From Dictyoglomus sp. (GTDB lineage: Bacteria > Dictyoglomota > Dictyoglomia > Dictyoglomales > Dictyoglomaceae), in contig JANXBZ010000011.1 of the NCBI GenBank assembly GCA_025060475.1, positions 23,235 to 87,234 on the forward strand: a stretch of DNA of 64,000 bases. Reading direction: 5' to 3'. This document shows positions 7,873 through 18,640 of the stretch, piece by piece. A program made the position numbers and the translations under genes. The notes beneath the pieces were generated by a model that did not search any database, had not been told where the DNA came from, and saw only the letters and a program-made list of their open reading frames with translations. Position 1 is the stretch's first letter; each line of letters starts with the position of its first letter.

Positions 7873-10340
7873 TGGGATTTTTTTCAAAATTATTTGATTC
7901 CAATGCTAAAACTCTAAAAAAATTAGAAGATTATGTAAAAAGAATAAATGCTTTGGAACCTGAAATTTCTAAACTTTCTGATGAAGAGCTAAGTAAAAAA
8001 ACTCAGGAATTTAAAACCAAATTAGAGAGAGGTGCAACATTGGATGATCTATTGATAGAGGCTTTTGCAGTAGTAAGAGAGACTGCAAAAAGAAAAGTTG
8101 GAATGCGTCCCTTTGATGTTCAGTTAATGGGAGGAATTGTTCTTCATCAAGGAAAAATTGCAGAGATGCAAACAGGTGAAGGAAAAACTTTAGTTGCTAC
8201 TATGCCTGCTTATCTTAATGCCTTAGAAGGTAAAGGAGTTCATATAGTAACTGTAAATGATTATCTAGCAAAGAGAGATAGATACTGGATGGGACCAATA
8301 TATGAGTTTTTAGGTTTAAATGTAGGACTTCTTCAACATGATACACCTATTTTAGAAAGAAAGAAGGCTTATAATGCAGATATTACTTATGGTACAAATA
8401 ATGAGTTTGGATTTGACTATCTAAGAGATAATATAGCCCTTTCTCCAGATCATATAGTTCAAAGGACTTTAAATTATGCCATCGTAGATGAGGTAGACAG
8501 TATTTTAATCGATGAGGCAAGAACACCATTAATAATCTCGGGTCCTTCCCAGGGTAATAGTCAAATTTATAAACTTGCAATAAGAGCCGCAAGATATCTT
8601 GAAAAAGATAAAGACTATTTAGTTGATGAAAAGTCTAAAACAGTATCCTTAACTGATGAAGGATTGAGAAAAGCTGAAAAATTTTTAGGTATAAAAGATT
8701 TATATGATTTTGAACATATGAATTTAGCTCATGCTCTTCTTCAGTGTTTAAAGGCTCTTAATTTATTTCATAAAGATAGGGATTATATTGTTAAAGATGG
8801 AGAAGTAATAATTGTTGACGAATTTACAGGAAGATTAATGTTTGGAAGAAGATATAGTGATGGTCTTCATCAGGCTATCGAAGCAAAGGAAGGTGTAAGA
8901 ATCAAAGATGAAAATATTACTTTGGCAACTATATCGATTCAAAACTATTTTAGAATGTATAAAAAACTTGCAGGAATGACAGGAACAGCAGCAACAGAAG
9001 AGGAAGAATTTGTAAAAATATATGGATTAGAGGTCGTAGTTATTCCTCCAAATAAGCCTTTAATTAGAACTAATTATCCCGATGTAATCTATAAAACTGA
9101 GAAAGAAAAATTTGAAGCTGTGGTTAAAGAGATAGAAGAATTGTATAAAATTGGAAGACCTGTGCTTGTTGGTACTACATCTATAGAAAAATCAGAGAAA
9201 TTGAGTCAAATGTTAAAGAAAAAGGGTATCCCTCATAATGTATTAAATGCTAAATATCATGAAAAGGAAGCATATATTGTGGCTCAAGCAGGAAGATATA
9301 AAGCTGTTACTATTGCCACAAACATGGCAGGAAGAGGAACAGATATACTTCTTGGAGGAAATCCAGAGATGCTTGCAAAACAAGAAGTAGATCCCGAAAA
9401 GGATAGGGAAAAGTATCTAAAGAAACTTGAAGAATATAAAAAAATATGTGAAGAAGAAAGGAAAAAAGTTGTAGAATTAGGTGGTCTACATGTTATTGGT
9501 ACAGAGAGACATGAAAGCAGAAGAATAGATAATCAGTTAAGAGGAAGAGCAGGAAGACAAGGTGATCCTGGATCTTCTCGTTTTTATCTATCCCTTGAAG
9601 ATGATCTTTTAAGACTTTTTGGAGGGGAACAGATTAAAAATTTAATGTCAAGATTAGGAATGGAAGATGGACAGCCTATAGAATCTCCTCTTTTAACAAG
9701 AATTATTGAGAATAGTCAAGCAAAGGTTGAAAAGATGAATTTTGAAATTAGAAAGCAACTTCTAGAGTATGATGATGTACTAAATAAACAAAGAGAGATA
9801 GTCTATAGTGAAAGAAGAAAGATTTTATTAAATGAAAATCTAGATGAACTTGTAAGAAATATTTTAGATAGAGTAATGGAGAGATTTTTTAATGGGTTAA
9901 TGTATGAAGATAAAAATTTATGGGATAAATTATTTATAAATCTTTACGGATTTCTACCCAAAAATTGGAAAGAAATTATTAATAAGAACGATGAAAAAGA
10001 GATACTCGAAGAATTAAGAATAAAAATACTTGAAAGATTTGAAGAGAGAAAAAAAGAGTTTGGTAAAGATTTGTGGGATCAAATTCAAAGATTAGTCTTA
10101 TTGTATATTATAGATAAGCTTTGGATTGAACATCTTAACGATATGGATACTTTAAAAGAAGGAATTGGGTTGAGAGCAATAGCACATCATGATCCATTAG
10201 TAGAGTATAAAAAGGAAGCTTATGAAATGTTTCAAAATATGGTGCATACATTTGAATGGGAAAGCATAAGGTACTTATTTAATATTCATGTTACTCAAGA
10301 CAAAACATCAAAGTCTATGAATAAGGGAAGGAGGTATTAA
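7872..10340 (+). CDS. secA: Protein translocase ATPase SecA
   Basis: SecA drives secretory proteins through SecYEG. The 822-residue chain has Walker A QTGEGKT near residue 100, the [14 protein letters not shown] segment near 205, the helicase motif [14 protein letters not shown] and [23 protein letters not shown]. The protein ends soon after the helical scaffold, in basic residues (NKGRRY), without the short cysteine-rich zinc tail many SecAs use for SecB or lipid contact. The shorter form is common in bacteria without SecB. The start codon ATG overlaps the hpf stop by one base. Confidence 0.97.
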   Translation: MGFFSKLFDSNAKTLKKLEDYVKRINALEPEISKLSDEELSKKTQEFKTKLERGATLDDLLIEAFAVVRETAKRKVGMRPFDVQLMGGIVLHQGKIAEMQTGEGKTLVATMPAYLNALEGKGVHIVTVNDYLAKRDRYWMGPIYEFLGLNVGLLQHDTPILERKKAYNADITYGTNNEFGFDYLRDNIALSPDHIVQRTLNYAIVDEVDSILIDEARTPLIISGPSQGNSQIYKLAIRAARYLEKDKDYLVDEKSKTVSLTDEGLRKAEKFLGIKDLYDFEHMNLAHALLQCLKALNLFHKDRDYIVKDGEVIIVDEFTGRLMFGRRYSDGLHQAIEAKEGVRIKDENITLATISIQNYFRMYKKLAGMTGTAATEEEEFVKIYGLEVVVIPPNKPLIRTNYPDVIYKTEKEKFEAVVKEIEELYKIGRPVLVGTTSIEKSEKLSQMLKKKGIPHNVLNAKYHEKEAYIVAQAGRYKAVTIATNMAGRGTDILLGGNPEMLAKQEVDPEKDREKYLKKLEEYKKICEEERKKVVELGGLHVIGTERHESRRIDNQLRGRAGRQGDPGSSRFYLSLEDDLLRLFGGEQIKNLMSRLGMEDGQPIESPLLTRIIENSQAKVEKMNFEIRKQLLEYDDVLNKQREIVYSERRKILLNENLDELVRNILDRVMERFFNGLMYEDKNLWDKLFINLYGFLPKNWKEIINKNDEKEILEELRIKILERFEERKKEFGKDLWDQIQRLVLLYIIDKLWIEHLNDMDTLKEGIGLRAIAHHDPLVEYKKEAYEMFQNMVHTFEWESIRYLFNIHVTQDKTSKSMNKGRRY

Positions 10341-10342
10341 AT

Positions 10343-11459
10343 ATGGCAATATCTTCTATAGAATTAGAGAATACATATCAAGAGTTAATTTCAAAATTTG
10401 AACAACTAAGAGGTTATCTTTGATATAGACAAAGAGGAAGAAGAACTGAAAATCTTAGAAGACAAAATCTCCAAAGAAAGTTGGCACGATCCAGAAAAGC
10501 TTAAAGATTTGACAACAAAATATAAAAGACTTAAAGAAAGATTAGAAAAGTGGTACTTTTTAGAAAAAGAAATAAAAGAACTCGCAGAATGGAAAGAACT
10601 TATAGAAGAAGGAGAAGAATATAAAAATGAATTTTCTATCAGATTAAAAAATTGTGAGAAATTACTTAAATCTTTTGAACTAGATTCTATCCTTCAAGAT
10701 CCTCATGATAAAGTAAATGCTATCTTATCCCTTCATGCGGGAACAGGAGGTACCGATGCTCAGGACTGGACTGAAATTCTTTTAAGAATGTATATAAGAT
10801 GGGCAGAGAAGAAAAATTTTAAGGTTAAAATTATTGATATATCTCAGGGAGAAGAAGCAGGGATAAAGAGTGCTACTTTATTGATTGAGGGTGAAAATGC
10901 ATATGGTTATTTAAAAAGTGAGAAAGGAGTGCATAGATTAGTAAGAATTTCTCCTTTTGACGCAAATCATAGAAGGCATACATCTTTTGCTCTAGTAGAA
11001 GTAATACCAGAACTTCCTGATAGCAAAGTTGAAATAAAACCAGAAGACTTGAAAATAGAAACTTTCAGAGCAGGTGGGGCAGGGGGGCAACATGTGAATA
11101 AAGTAGAGTCTGCAGTAAGAATTACTCATATTCCCACAGGAATAGTTGTTCAATGCCAAAATGAAAGGTCTCAACATGCTAATAAGGAAATGGCTTTGAG
11201 AATTTTAAAGGCGAGATTAGAAGAATTAGAAGAAAAGAAAAGAAGGGAACAAATACAAGCTTTAAAAGGAGAAGTTCAGGAGATAAGCTGGGGAAATCAG
11301 ATAAGATCTTATGTCTTTCATCCATATACTCTGGTGAAGGATCATAGAACAGGATTGGAAATTGGTAATATTCAAGGGGTAATTGATGGAGACTTAGATC
11401 CCTTCATTGAAGCTTATCTTTATAAAGAATGGCAGAAGTTAAAAGGGTTTTCTAAATAA
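10343..11459 (+). CDS. prfB: Peptide chain release factor 2, with programmed +1 frameshift
   Basis: RF2 ends translation at UGA and UAA. The first 26 codons (10343-10420) run from ATG to an in-frame TGA at 10421-10423; skipping one base (T10421) continues the frame from 10422 to the stop at 11459, giving 371 residues. The slip site is TTATCTTTGAT, with CTT TGA exactly as in E. coli RF2. SPF (near residue 203, the RF2 stop-recognition tripeptide) and GGQ in GGAGGQHVNKVES (near 245, the peptidyl-tRNA hydrolysis motif) are both intact. The AAGGGAAGGAGG just before the start is the ribosome-binding site. Low RF2 lets ribosomes shift, so the gene should be autoregulated. A TTG at 10509 is an internal codon and not the start. 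Confidence 0.96.
10411..10424 (+). promoter_or_regulatory. RF2 programmed +1 frameshift site
   Basis: AGGTTATCTTTGAT: the P-site codon CTT at 10418-10420 is followed by TGA at 10421-10423. The Shine-Dalgarno-like element used to push the ribosome is AAGAGG just upstream, weaker than the AGGGGG of E. coli but at the same distance from the CTT. The downstream +1 frame restores a full RF2. Confidence 0.93.
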
Positions 11460-11460
11460 C

Positions 11461-12465
11461 ATGAAAAATATTTTGATTTTTGGATATTATGGAGAAAAAA
11501 ACTTAGGCGACGAATTAATTTTAGAGAATCTTAGAGATTGTTTTGAAAAAAGATTTAATTTAGGTGTGCTCACTTCTAATAAAGATTATTATAAAAATTT
11601 AATTACCTTTCAGAAGTTTAAACCTTTGGAATTATTCAAAGGAATAAATTGGGCAGATATAATAATAGGAGGCGGAGGGGGGATATTCCAGGATAAAACA
11701 AGCTTAAGATCTCTTATTTATTATCTTTCTATCCTTTGGCTTTCCTTTTTAAAAGGAAAAAAAATATATCTCCTTGGACAAAGCTTTTCACCTTTTAAGT
11801 ACGCTATAAGTAAGTATTTAGTGAAAATTTCTCTTCTATTATGTGAAAAAATATATTTAAGAGATAGTTTTTCTTTCAAATATTTGATTAACATTGGTAT
11901 TCCAAGAGAAAAGCTTTATATAATTCCTGACATAGCATTTCTTTCAAAGTTTGAAAAACGAAGTTTAAATAAAAATTATGTAGGTGTAAATTTTAGACCT
12001 TGGAAAGGGATTAATATAAATGATCTTGAGAACATTTTAAAGAACCTAAAAAAAAATGAGAGAGTAATATTTTTTTCTTTTCAAGATTCTTTAGATTTAA
12101 AGTTTTTTAATAGTCTTTCTCAAGAAGCAAAAAAAGATATTGACGTTGTACCATATTTTGATGAAAATTTTATTGATAAATTTTCCTCTTGTAAATATTT
12201 TATTGGAATGCGTCTTCATTCGTTGATCTTAGCATCTATTTTCTATATCCCCTTTCTTGCAATATCCTACGATGAGAAGATAGAAGCATACTTGGAAGAT
12301 TTAGGATGGAAATTTTATCTGAAAATTAATGACTTAGATCGATTTTTACCCTTATGGATTCAACTAAAAGAAGAGGATGGTTTAGACTTATACTTAAGAT
12401 ACAAAGTAGAGGATAAGAAAAAATCATTAAAAGAAGAACTTGAGAAACTTATGTCTCAGATATGA
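11461..12465 (+). CDS. csaB: Polysaccharide pyruvyl transferase CsaB
   Basis: CsaB adds pyruvate ketal to cell-surface polysaccharide, which in S-layer bacteria creates the anchor for SLH-domain proteins. The 334 residues start with ILIFGYYGEKNLGDELI, the family signature, and contain GGGGGIFQD, YLLGQSFSPF and the late GMRLHSLILASI motif. The start lies 1 nt after the prfB stop. It is coupled to tagA by an ATGA overlap, which supports a shared role in a pyruvylated secondary wall polymer. Confidence 0.85.
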   Translation: MKNILIFGYYGEKNLGDELILENLRDCFEKRFNLGVLTSNKDYYKNLITFQKFKPLELFKGINWADIIIGGGGGIFQDKTSLRSLIYYLSILWLSFLKGKKIYLLGQSFSPFKYAISKYLVKISLLLCEKIYLRDSFSFKYLINIGIPREKLYIIPDIAFLSKFEKRSLNKNYVGVNFRPWKGININDLENILKNLKKNERVIFFSFQDSLDLKFFNSLSQEAKKDIDVVPYFDENFIDKFSSCKYFIGMRLHSLILASIFYIPFLAISYDEKIEAYLEDLGWKFYLKINDLDRFLPLWIQLKEEDGLDLYLRYKVEDKKKSLKEELEKLMSQI

Positions 12466-13187
12466 AAACAGTAAAAATTTTAGGAATTCCATTTACTTTT
12501 TTTGAAGATATAAAAGATTTTGAGAACAAAGTTATATCTTTTTTGAAAGAAGAAAAAGTACATTCTATTTTCACCCCAAATGCAGAAATGATTTCAATCT
12601 CAGAGAGAGATGATATATTTAAAGATATGTTAATAAATTCTGATTTAAATATTCCTGATGGTATAGGAATAATTCTTCTTGCTAAGAAATTTGGATATAA
12701 AAATTTAAGAAAACTTGCAGGAATTGATGCTATGAAATATATTCTTCATTTATCTATTAGAGAAAATATTCCTGTCTATTTTTTGGGTGCAAAGAAAGAA
12801 GTTTTAGAAGAATTGATAGATAGAATAAAAAAGGACTATAAAGGAATATCTATAGCGGGGTATCATCATGGATATTTTCTAAAAGATTCTCAAGAAAAGA
12901 TTATAGAAGATATAAATAAATCTGGAGCTAAAATATTGTTTGTTGCATTAGGAGCTCCAAAACAAGAAATATGGATAAGCAAAAATAAGAATAAATTAAA
13001 AGTAAGAATAGCAATGGGAGTAGGGGGAAGTTTTGATGTTCTATCAGGAAAAAAAAGAAGAGCTCCTAAGATTTTTATAGATCTTGGTTTAGAGTGGTTA
13101 TATAGGATTCTTCAAGATCCAATAAGATTGATAAGAAGGGCTCCTAATCTTTTTTATTTTTTGTATTTGTATATTATTAGGAGTTGA
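12462..13187 (+). CDS. tagA: WecG/TagA/CpsF family glycosyltransferase (GT26)
   Basis: Family GT26 transferases add ManNAc (or ManNAcA) to an undecaprenyl-linked primer during wall or capsule polymer synthesis. The 241-residue protein shows TPNAEMISIS, NIPDGIGII, YFLGAKKEV, LFVALGAPKQEIW and GVGGSFDVLSGKKRRAP, in the expected order. Basic and aromatic residues at the C-terminus (RRAPNLFYFLYLY) probably sit on the membrane. It overlaps csaB through ATGA. UDP-ManNAc could come from the epimerase gene at 5487. Confidence 0.87.
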   Translation: MKTVKILGIPFTFFEDIKDFENKVISFLKEEKVHSIFTPNAEMISISERDDIFKDMLINSDLNIPDGIGIILLAKKFGYKNLRKLAGIDAMKYILHLSIRENIPVYFLGAKKEVLEELIDRIKKDYKGISIAGYHHGYFLKDSQEKIIEDINKSGAKILFVALGAPKQEIWISKNKNKLKVRIAMGVGGSFDVLSGKKRRAPKIFIDLGLEWLYRILQDPIRLIRRAPNLFYFLYLYIIRS

Positions 13188-13192
13188 CGTAT

Positions 13193-14032
13193 ATGTTTAA
13201 AAAGGCCATAGATTATCTAGGAATTTTTGTTGGAGTTCTCTTGGTTGCTATAAGTATTGTTGTTTTTTTAGCACCTAATAAGCTAGTGGGTGGAGGAGTT
13301 AGTGGTATTGCCATTATTCTTTTTCATACTCTTAAATTTCCTATTGGAGTTGTCATGATAATTTTGAATATACCGATATTTATTTCAGGAGTTAAAATAT
13401 TAGGATTACATTTTGGAATAAAGACTTTTATAGGAACTTTGTTACTTTCTATCCTAATAGATATTTTTCAATTTTTTCCTCTTCCTTCTATAACTAATAA
13501 CTTTTTAGCTACAGTCTACGGAGGTCTTATTGGAGGATTTGGTCTTGGAATTGTCTTTAAATATGGAGGATCAACAGGAGGAACAGACATTCTTGCTCAA
13601 ATTCTTTCTCATTATTCTGGTTTAAATTTAGGTCAAGCTCTTTTATTAATTGATGGAATAATTGTTTTAATTGCAGGATTTATCTTTAATTTTGAATTAG
13701 CTCTGTATGCACTTTTAGTAATCCTTATTCAAGGATATGCAATTGATCTTGTACAACAAGGTCTTTCTTATACAAAAGCAGCTTTGGTATTTTCTGATAA
13801 ACCAAGGGAACTTGGAGAAAAAATATTATATGATTTAGGAAGAGGAGTTACAATTCTCTATGGAATGGGACTTTACACGGGACAAGAAAAGGAGATATTA
13901 TATTGCGTTGTTAGTCAATCGGAAGTTGGAAAACTAAAAGAAATAATTCATAAGAATGATCCTAAAGCCTTTGTTGTAATTTCACCAGCTCATGAAGTTT
14001 TAGGGGAGGGATTCAAATCTTTCAAAAAATGA
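13193..14032 (+). CDS. YitT-family membrane protein
   Basis: The 279-residue protein has about five or six hydrophobic segments in its first 190 residues (for example YLGIFVGVLLVAISIVVFL, then FPIGVVMIILNIPIFISG, and IVLIAGFIFNFELALYALLV) with the repeated motif GGGVSGIAII and GGSTGGTDILA. A soluble C-terminal domain of about 80 residues follows (DUF2179 type). The transported substrate of this family is not known. ATG 13193 is preferred over TTG 13184, which touches the AGGAG site. It is linked to maf by an ATGA overlap. Confidence 0.82.
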   Translation: MFKKAIDYLGIFVGVLLVAISIVVFLAPNKLVGGGVSGIAIILFHTLKFPIGVVMIILNIPIFISGVKILGLHFGIKTFIGTLLLSILIDIFQFFPLPSITNNFLATVYGGLIGGFGLGIVFKYGGSTGGTDILAQILSHYSGLNLGQALLLIDGIIVLIAGFIFNFELALYALLVILIQGYAIDLVQQGLSYTKAALVFSDKPRELGEKILYDLGRGVTILYGMGLYTGQEKEILYCVVSQSEVGKLKEIIHKNDPKAFVVISPAHEVLGEGFKSFKK

Positions 14033-14607
14033 AAAAGATCGTTCTTGCATCTAATTCTCCAAGAAGAGAATTTCTCTTGAAACTGATAGGTTTAGATTTT
14101 ATTATTTATCCTAGTAATATTGAAGAAGATGAAGGAGAAGATAAAAAATCCCCAAAAGAGGTTGTTTTAAGAAATGCATTAGAAAAAGCAAAGGCTGTTT
14201 CCCAAGTTTTTAATTCTGCTATTATTATAAGTGCTGATACTATTGTTGTTTTAGATGGCAAAATATTAGGAAAACCTAAAGATAAAGAATCTGCTATTAA
14301 TATGCTGAAAAAATTAAGAGGAAAAACTCATCAGGTTTTTACAGGAGTAGTTGTTTGGGAGACACCAGAAAATAGGTACTTTACAAGAGTTGTAAAAAGT
14401 TTAGTAAAAATGAGAAATTATTCCATGGAAGAAATTATAAATTATGTAGAAACAGGAGAACCTATGGATAAAGCTGGAGCTTATGGTATTCAAGGGAAGG
14501 GAGCACTTTTAATTGAAAAAATAGAAGGTGATTACTATAATATAGTTGGATTACCATTAGCCCCTTTATATTTACTTTTGAAAAAAGTAGGGGTTAGGAT
14601 TTTTTAA
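14029..14607 (+). CDS. maf: Maf-family nucleoside triphosphate pyrophosphatase
   Basis: Maf proteins hydrolyse dTTP, UTP or modified nucleotides to monophosphates, and are often encoded beside shape genes. The 192 residues carry the N-terminal LASNSPRREFLL, SADTIVVLDGKILGKP and YNIVGLPLAPL. The gene lies 26 nt upstream of mreB, the classical maf-mreB order of Bacillus-type genomes. Confidence 0.92.
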   Translation: MKKIVLASNSPRREFLLKLIGLDFIIYPSNIEEDEGEDKKSPKEVVLRNALEKAKAVSQVFNSAIIISADTIVVLDGKILGKPKDKESAINMLKKLRGKTHQVFTGVVVWETPENRYFTRVVKSLVKMRNYSMEEIINYVETGEPMDKAGAYGIQGKGALLIEKIEGDYYNIVGLPLAPLYLLLKKVGVRIF

Positions 14608-14633
14608 AATAAACAAAGAAAGAAGGAGGAGTT

Positions 14634-15677
14634 ATGGCTTTTAATTTTTTAGCAAATATATTCTCAAAGGATTTAGGAATTGATTTGGGAACTGCAAATA
14701 CAGTAGTTTATGTTCGAGGAAAGGGAATAGTAATATTTGAACCTTCAATGGTTGCTATTAGAAGACAAGATAAGAAAGTTATTGCCGTTGGAGATGAAGC
14801 TAAAAAGATGCTGGGGAGAACGCCAGAAGAAATTATTACTTTAAGACCTTTAAAAGATGGAGTTATTGCAGATTTTGAGTCTGCTGAAAAAATGTTAAGA
14901 TATTTTATTGAAAAAGCCCATAATAGAAGAGACTTTTTTGTTAGTCCTCGTATTGTTATAGGTATTCCGTCGGGAACTACTTCTGTAGAAAGAAGAGCAG
15001 TAATAGATACTGCGTATCAAGCAGGAGCAAGAGATGTTCTTTTAGTTACAGAACCTATGGCTGCAGCAATTGGAGCGAATATTCCTATATGGGAACCATC
15101 GGGCAATATTATTGTAGATATTGGTGGTGGAACTACAGAAATTGCAGTTATTTCGCTTGGAGGAATTGTGGTAAGTAGTTCTATAAAAATAGCGGGGGAT
15201 GAGATGGATGAAGCTATTATACATTTTATAAGGAAAAAATATAGTCTTTATATTGGAGAGAGAACTGCAGAAGAGATAAAAATAAAATTAGGAAATGTTT
15301 ATTTTGGGAACGAAAATAAAGAATATATGGAAGTAAAAGGTAGAGACCTTATAACTGGTGTTCCAAGAACTATAGAGCTTTCATCTACAGAAGTAAGAGA
15401 TGCTCTAAGAGAAATTGTAAATATAATTGTCAATACTATAAGAGATACATTAGAAAAGACCCCACCTGAACTTGCAGCAGATATAATGGACAAGGGAATA
15501 GTTTTAACGGGGGGAGGAGCTCTTCTTAAAGGATTAGATGAATACATTTCTGAAGAACTGGGTGTTTATACTTTTGTAGCTGAAGAACCTTTGTATTGTG
15601 TGGTTAAAGGAACAGGAAAAATTATTGAAGAATACGAAAAATATAAACAGGTTCTTCCAAATTTGAGTAGCTATTAA
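14634..15677 (+). CDS. mreB: Rod-shape determining protein MreB
   Basis: MreB is the bacterial actin that guides side-wall synthesis under the inner membrane. The 347 residues have [16 protein letters not shown] (phosphate 1), [45 protein letters not shown] (phosphate 2) and [14 protein letters not shown] (adenosine). A strong AAGGAGG site precedes the ATG. The 2-nt spacing to mreC and the following mreD and mrdA make the classical elongasome operon. Confidence 0.97.
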   Translation: MAFNFLANIFSKDLGIDLGTANTVVYVRGKGIVIFEPSMVAIRRQDKKVIAVGDEAKKMLGRTPEEIITLRPLKDGVIADFESAEKMLRYFIEKAHNRRDFFVSPRIVIGIPSGTTSVERRAVIDTAYQAGARDVLLVTEPMAAAIGANIPIWEPSGNIIVDIGGGTTEIAVISLGGIVVSSSIKIAGDEMDEAIIHFIRKKYSLYIGERTAEEIKIKLGNVYFGNENKEYMEVKGRDLITGVPRTIELSSTEVRDALREIVNIIVNTIRDTLEKTPPELAADIMDKGIVLTGGGALLKGLDEYISEELGVYTFVAEEPLYCVVKGTGKIIEEYEKYKQVLPNLSSY

Positions 15678-15679
15678 TA

Positions 15680-16465
15680 ATGAATAAAAAAAAATTAAAG
15701 TGGCGAATTTTAGCATTAATATCTTTAATATTTCTGATCTCTTGGGGGGAAGGATTTTTAGAAGATGGGATATCTTATATACAAGGATATTTTTCAAACT
15801 TATTAATAAGTATAAGAGAGTTTAGAAAAAATTTATATGATTTTGTTACAATATATAAAAACTTGCAAAAAGAAAAAGAATATTGGCAAAAAGAAGCTGA
15901 AGGTTTATATAAAGAAAATGTTATCCTAAAACTTTCTCTAGAAAAAATAAAGAGACTTCAAGAGTTTTCATGGATAAAAAATTTTAAGATAGAAAATTAT
16001 GAGTTAATTCCTGCTATTATAATCGGAAGAGACTTCTTGAGTTGGAACCTAAATTTTAGAATTAATAAAGGAAAACGGGATGGATTAAAGGAAAACATGC
16101 CAATAATTTATAAAGACCAGTTAATTGGGATAATTGAACACGTTGGTGAGAATTATTCTGAAATAAAGTCTATTTTTGATCCATCCTTTTCTGTAGGTGT
16201 AGTTATACCTGAAACAAAGGATCAAGGAGTTATAAAAGGTGCATTAGATTATATGGAAATATCATATTTATTTTCTGACAGTGGAATAGAGCGTGGATTC
16301 AATGTAATTACTTCAGGCATAGAGGGGTATGTTCCTTATGGTTTAAAGGTAGGATATATTACTGAAGTTGATAAAAATTCAAGTCACTTTTTGCCTAAAA
16401 TAAAAGTTTTGCCTTTCTATGACCTCTCCAAATTAGAGGGGGTAGTAGTTTGCAAAAAGCTTTAG
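15680..16465 (+). CDS. mreC: Rod-shape determining protein MreC
   Basis: MreC is a membrane-anchored scaffold linking MreB to PBP2. The 261 residues show a short basic N-terminus, a transmembrane helix (ILALISLIFLISWG), a coiled-coil-like stretch at about 45-90 (rich in Lys/Glu) and a beta-rich C-terminal part with INKGKRDGLKENMPII and VGVVIPET. It overlaps mreD by 16 nt. Confidence 0.9.
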   Translation: MNKKKLKWRILALISLIFLISWGEGFLEDGISYIQGYFSNLLISIREFRKNLYDFVTIYKNLQKEKEYWQKEAEGLYKENVILKLSLEKIKRLQEFSWIKNFKIENYELIPAIIIGRDFLSWNLNFRINKGKRDGLKENMPIIYKDQLIGIIEHVGENYSEIKSIFDPSFSVGVVIPETKDQGVIKGALDYMEISYLFSDSGIERGFNVITSGIEGYVPYGLKVGYITEVDKNSSHFLPKIKVLPFYDLSKLEGVVVCKKL

Positions 16466-16905
16466 TTTTCATTCTTCCTCCTATCTTTTCCTTATTACAG
16501 GGTTTATTATCATTTGAGTACTTTAAGCCATATTTTTTGCTTTTGTTTTTTATATATCTCTCTTTAAAGGGAATTTTTAAAAGAGAGCTTCTTATATATT
16601 TTTCCTTTTGGGAATCAATTTTTTATTATAAACCTTTTTATTTTTCTTTAATATTTTGGATTATTTTAGAGGTTATAATGAATTTTTGGAAAAAAAGGCT
16701 TTTTCTCATTCATAAAAGCTTTTCTTTTGTTTTAGTAATTTTTTTTAGCTTGTTAACTTTGGTGTTTTGGAATTTCACTTCTTTTTTAAATTTCGGTATT
16801 TTTAGAAAATTTCTATTCTTTTCTTCGTCTAATCTAATAGCCTTTTTGCCTTTTTACCTATTTTTGCCAAAATACTTAGAGAAAATTGAATATGAAGAAG
16901 TCTAA
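16450..16905 (+). CDS. mreD: Rod-shape determining protein MreD
   Basis: The 151-residue protein is almost entirely hydrophobic, with about four or five membrane segments rich in Phe, Leu and Ile. Sequence similarity in this family is weak, so the call rests mainly on its place between mreC and mrdA. The start is TTG 16450 inside the end of mreC. Confidence 0.75.
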   Translation: MQKALVFILPPIFSLLQGLLSFEYFKPYFLLLFFIYLSLKGIFKRELLIYFSFWESIFYYKPFYFSLIFWIILEVIMNFWKKRLFLIHKSFSFVLVIFFSLLTLVFWNFTSFLNFGIFRKFLFFSSSNLIAFLPFYLFLPKYLEKIEYEEV

Positions 16906-18640
16906 GAGTTTCTTATATATAATTCATGTTCTATTATTTATTTTAGCTTTTAGGCTTTTTCATGTTCAAATAATAAAGGGAGATTTTTATGATGATCTTT
17001 CTAAAAGAAATTATCTCAAATTTATAATTATACCTTTTCCTCGAGGATTGATCACAGATAGAAATGGAAATATTCTTGCATCAAATAAAGTAAAATACTC
17101 ATTATATCTTGTTCCTCCATACGAATTTGATGAAAACAAAACTAAAAATCTTGCAAAAATTCTTAACCTATCTTTTGAAGAATTAGAGAAAAATCTAAAA
17201 AAAATTAATTCTTATAACCCTGCAGTACTTTTGAAGAAAAATCTTGATAATAAAGAGATTTCTTTACTAGAGAGTAATAGGAAGAAGTTACCATCGTTTA
17301 TTATTAATATGGAACTTGAAAGAACTTATCCTTTTGGAAGTATGGCTTCTCATATTTTGGGGCATGTAGGAGAAATAGGAAAAGAAGAATTTTTAAATGG
17401 AGAAGATTTTGATTATTCTCTTGGAGATATGATTGGAAAATCTGGATTAGAAAAAATATATGAAAGATACTTGAGAGGTAGAAAAGGTTATAGAAGTATA
17501 GAGCTTTTTTCGAATAAAAGGAAATACAATCTTCTTCCAAGTAAAGATCCTGAGCCGGGAAATACATTAGTTCTTACTATTGATAAAGATTTACAGGAGC
17601 TTGCTGAGAAAGTATTAGGTGACGATGTAGGAGTAATAATAATTTCAGATCCATGGAGTGGAGAAATTCTTGCCTTAGTTAGCCATCCTGATTTTGATCC
17701 TAATAAGTTTGTTATTGGATTTTCTAAAAAGGAATGGGAAGAACTTATAAACAATCCAAAAGATCCTTTTAACAACAGAGCAATATCGAGTCTTTATCCT
17801 CCAGGCTCCATATTTAAATTAATTGTTGCTCTGTCTGTTTTAGAGAATAATAAGATTTCCTTAAGAGAAAAATTTTATTGTTCGGGAGGTATAAGCTTAG
17901 GAAAGAACTTTTTTGGCTGTTGGAAAAGTGAAGGACACGGATCTATTGATTTTCTCGAAGGAATAGCCCAATCTTGTAATGTGGTTTTCTATAATTTAGG
18001 CCTAAGAGTTGGACCTGATGAAATATCAAAAATGGCTAAAAAATTTGGATTAGACGAAAAGACAGGTATAGATCTACCAGGAGAACTAAAAGGATTGATT
18101 CCTTCTCCAGCATGGAAACAAAATAAGTTAAAAGAACCTTGGTATCCGGGCGATACTTTGAACATGTCCATAGGACAAGGATATATTTTAACTACTCCCA
18201 TAGAAATACACTTTATGATGAGTATTATTGCTACGGAAGGTTTAGGATATAAACCTCATTTAGTTAAAAAGATCATAAATTCTCAAGGAGAAGTTGTTAA
18301 AGTTTTTGAACCTGAGATTTTAAGAAAAGTTTCTCTAAAACCTGAAAGCTGGAAAATTCTTAAAGAAGGAATGAAATTAGTAGTAGATAAAGGCACAGGA
18401 AGGTCTGCAAAAGGGGAAATTTGGAGTGTAGGTGGAAAAACAGGAACAGCTCAAAATCCTCATGGAGATAGTCATGCATGGTTTGGAGCATTTTTTCCTT
18501 TGGAAAGTCCGAGATATGTAATATCAATTTTTGTAGAACATGGGAAAAGTGGTGGAGGAAAATGTGCTCCAAAGGCAGGTGAAATTATAAGATACTTAGA
18601 GAAGAAAGAGGTTGAGAGGGTTGGAAAAGATAGTCATTAA
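16892..18640 (+). CDS. mrdA: Penicillin-binding protein 2 (transpeptidase of elongation)
   Basis: PBP2 cross-links peptidoglycan during side-wall growth. The 582 residues contain an N-terminal membrane helix, the dimerisation-domain start PRGLITDRNG, and the three penicillin-binding motifs: PPGSIFKL with the nucleophilic Ser near 305, SCN near 360 and KTGTAQ near 515. ATG 16892 is used; the in-frame TTG two codons upstream is possible. The 3' end overlaps minC. Confidence 0.93.
   Translation: MKKSKSFLYIIHVLLFILAFRLFHVQIIKGDFYDDLSKRNYLKFIIIPFPRGLITDRNGNILASNKVKYSLYLVPPYEFDENKTKNLAKILNLSFEELEKNLKKINSYNPAVLLKKNLDNKEISLLESNRKKLPSFIINMELERTYPFGSMASHILGHVGEIGKEEFLNGEDFDYSLGDMIGKSGLEKIYERYLRGRKGYRSIELFSNKRKYNLLPSKDPEPGNTLVLTIDKDLQELAEKVLGDDVGVIIISDPWSGEILALVSHPDFDPNKFVIGFSKKEWEELINNPKDPFNNRAISSLYPPGSIFKLIVALSVLENNKISLREKFYCSGGISLGKNFFGCWKSEGHGSIDFLEGIAQSCNVVFYNLGLRVGPDEISKMAKKFGLDEKTGIDLPGELKGLIPSPAWKQNKLKEPWYPGDTLNMSIGQGYILTTPIEIHFMMSIIATEGLGYKPHLVKKIINSQGEVVKVFEPEILRKVSLKPESWKILKEGMKLVVDKGTGRSAKGEIWSVGGKTGTAQNPHGDSHAWFGAFFPLESPRYVISIFVEHGKSGGGKCAPKAGEIIRYLEKKEVERVGKDSH

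Noticed and set aside
10509..11459. Short RF2 from TTG 10509
   Set aside because: The frameshift at 10420 gives a full-length RF2; the TTG is an internal leucine codon without a ribosome-binding site.
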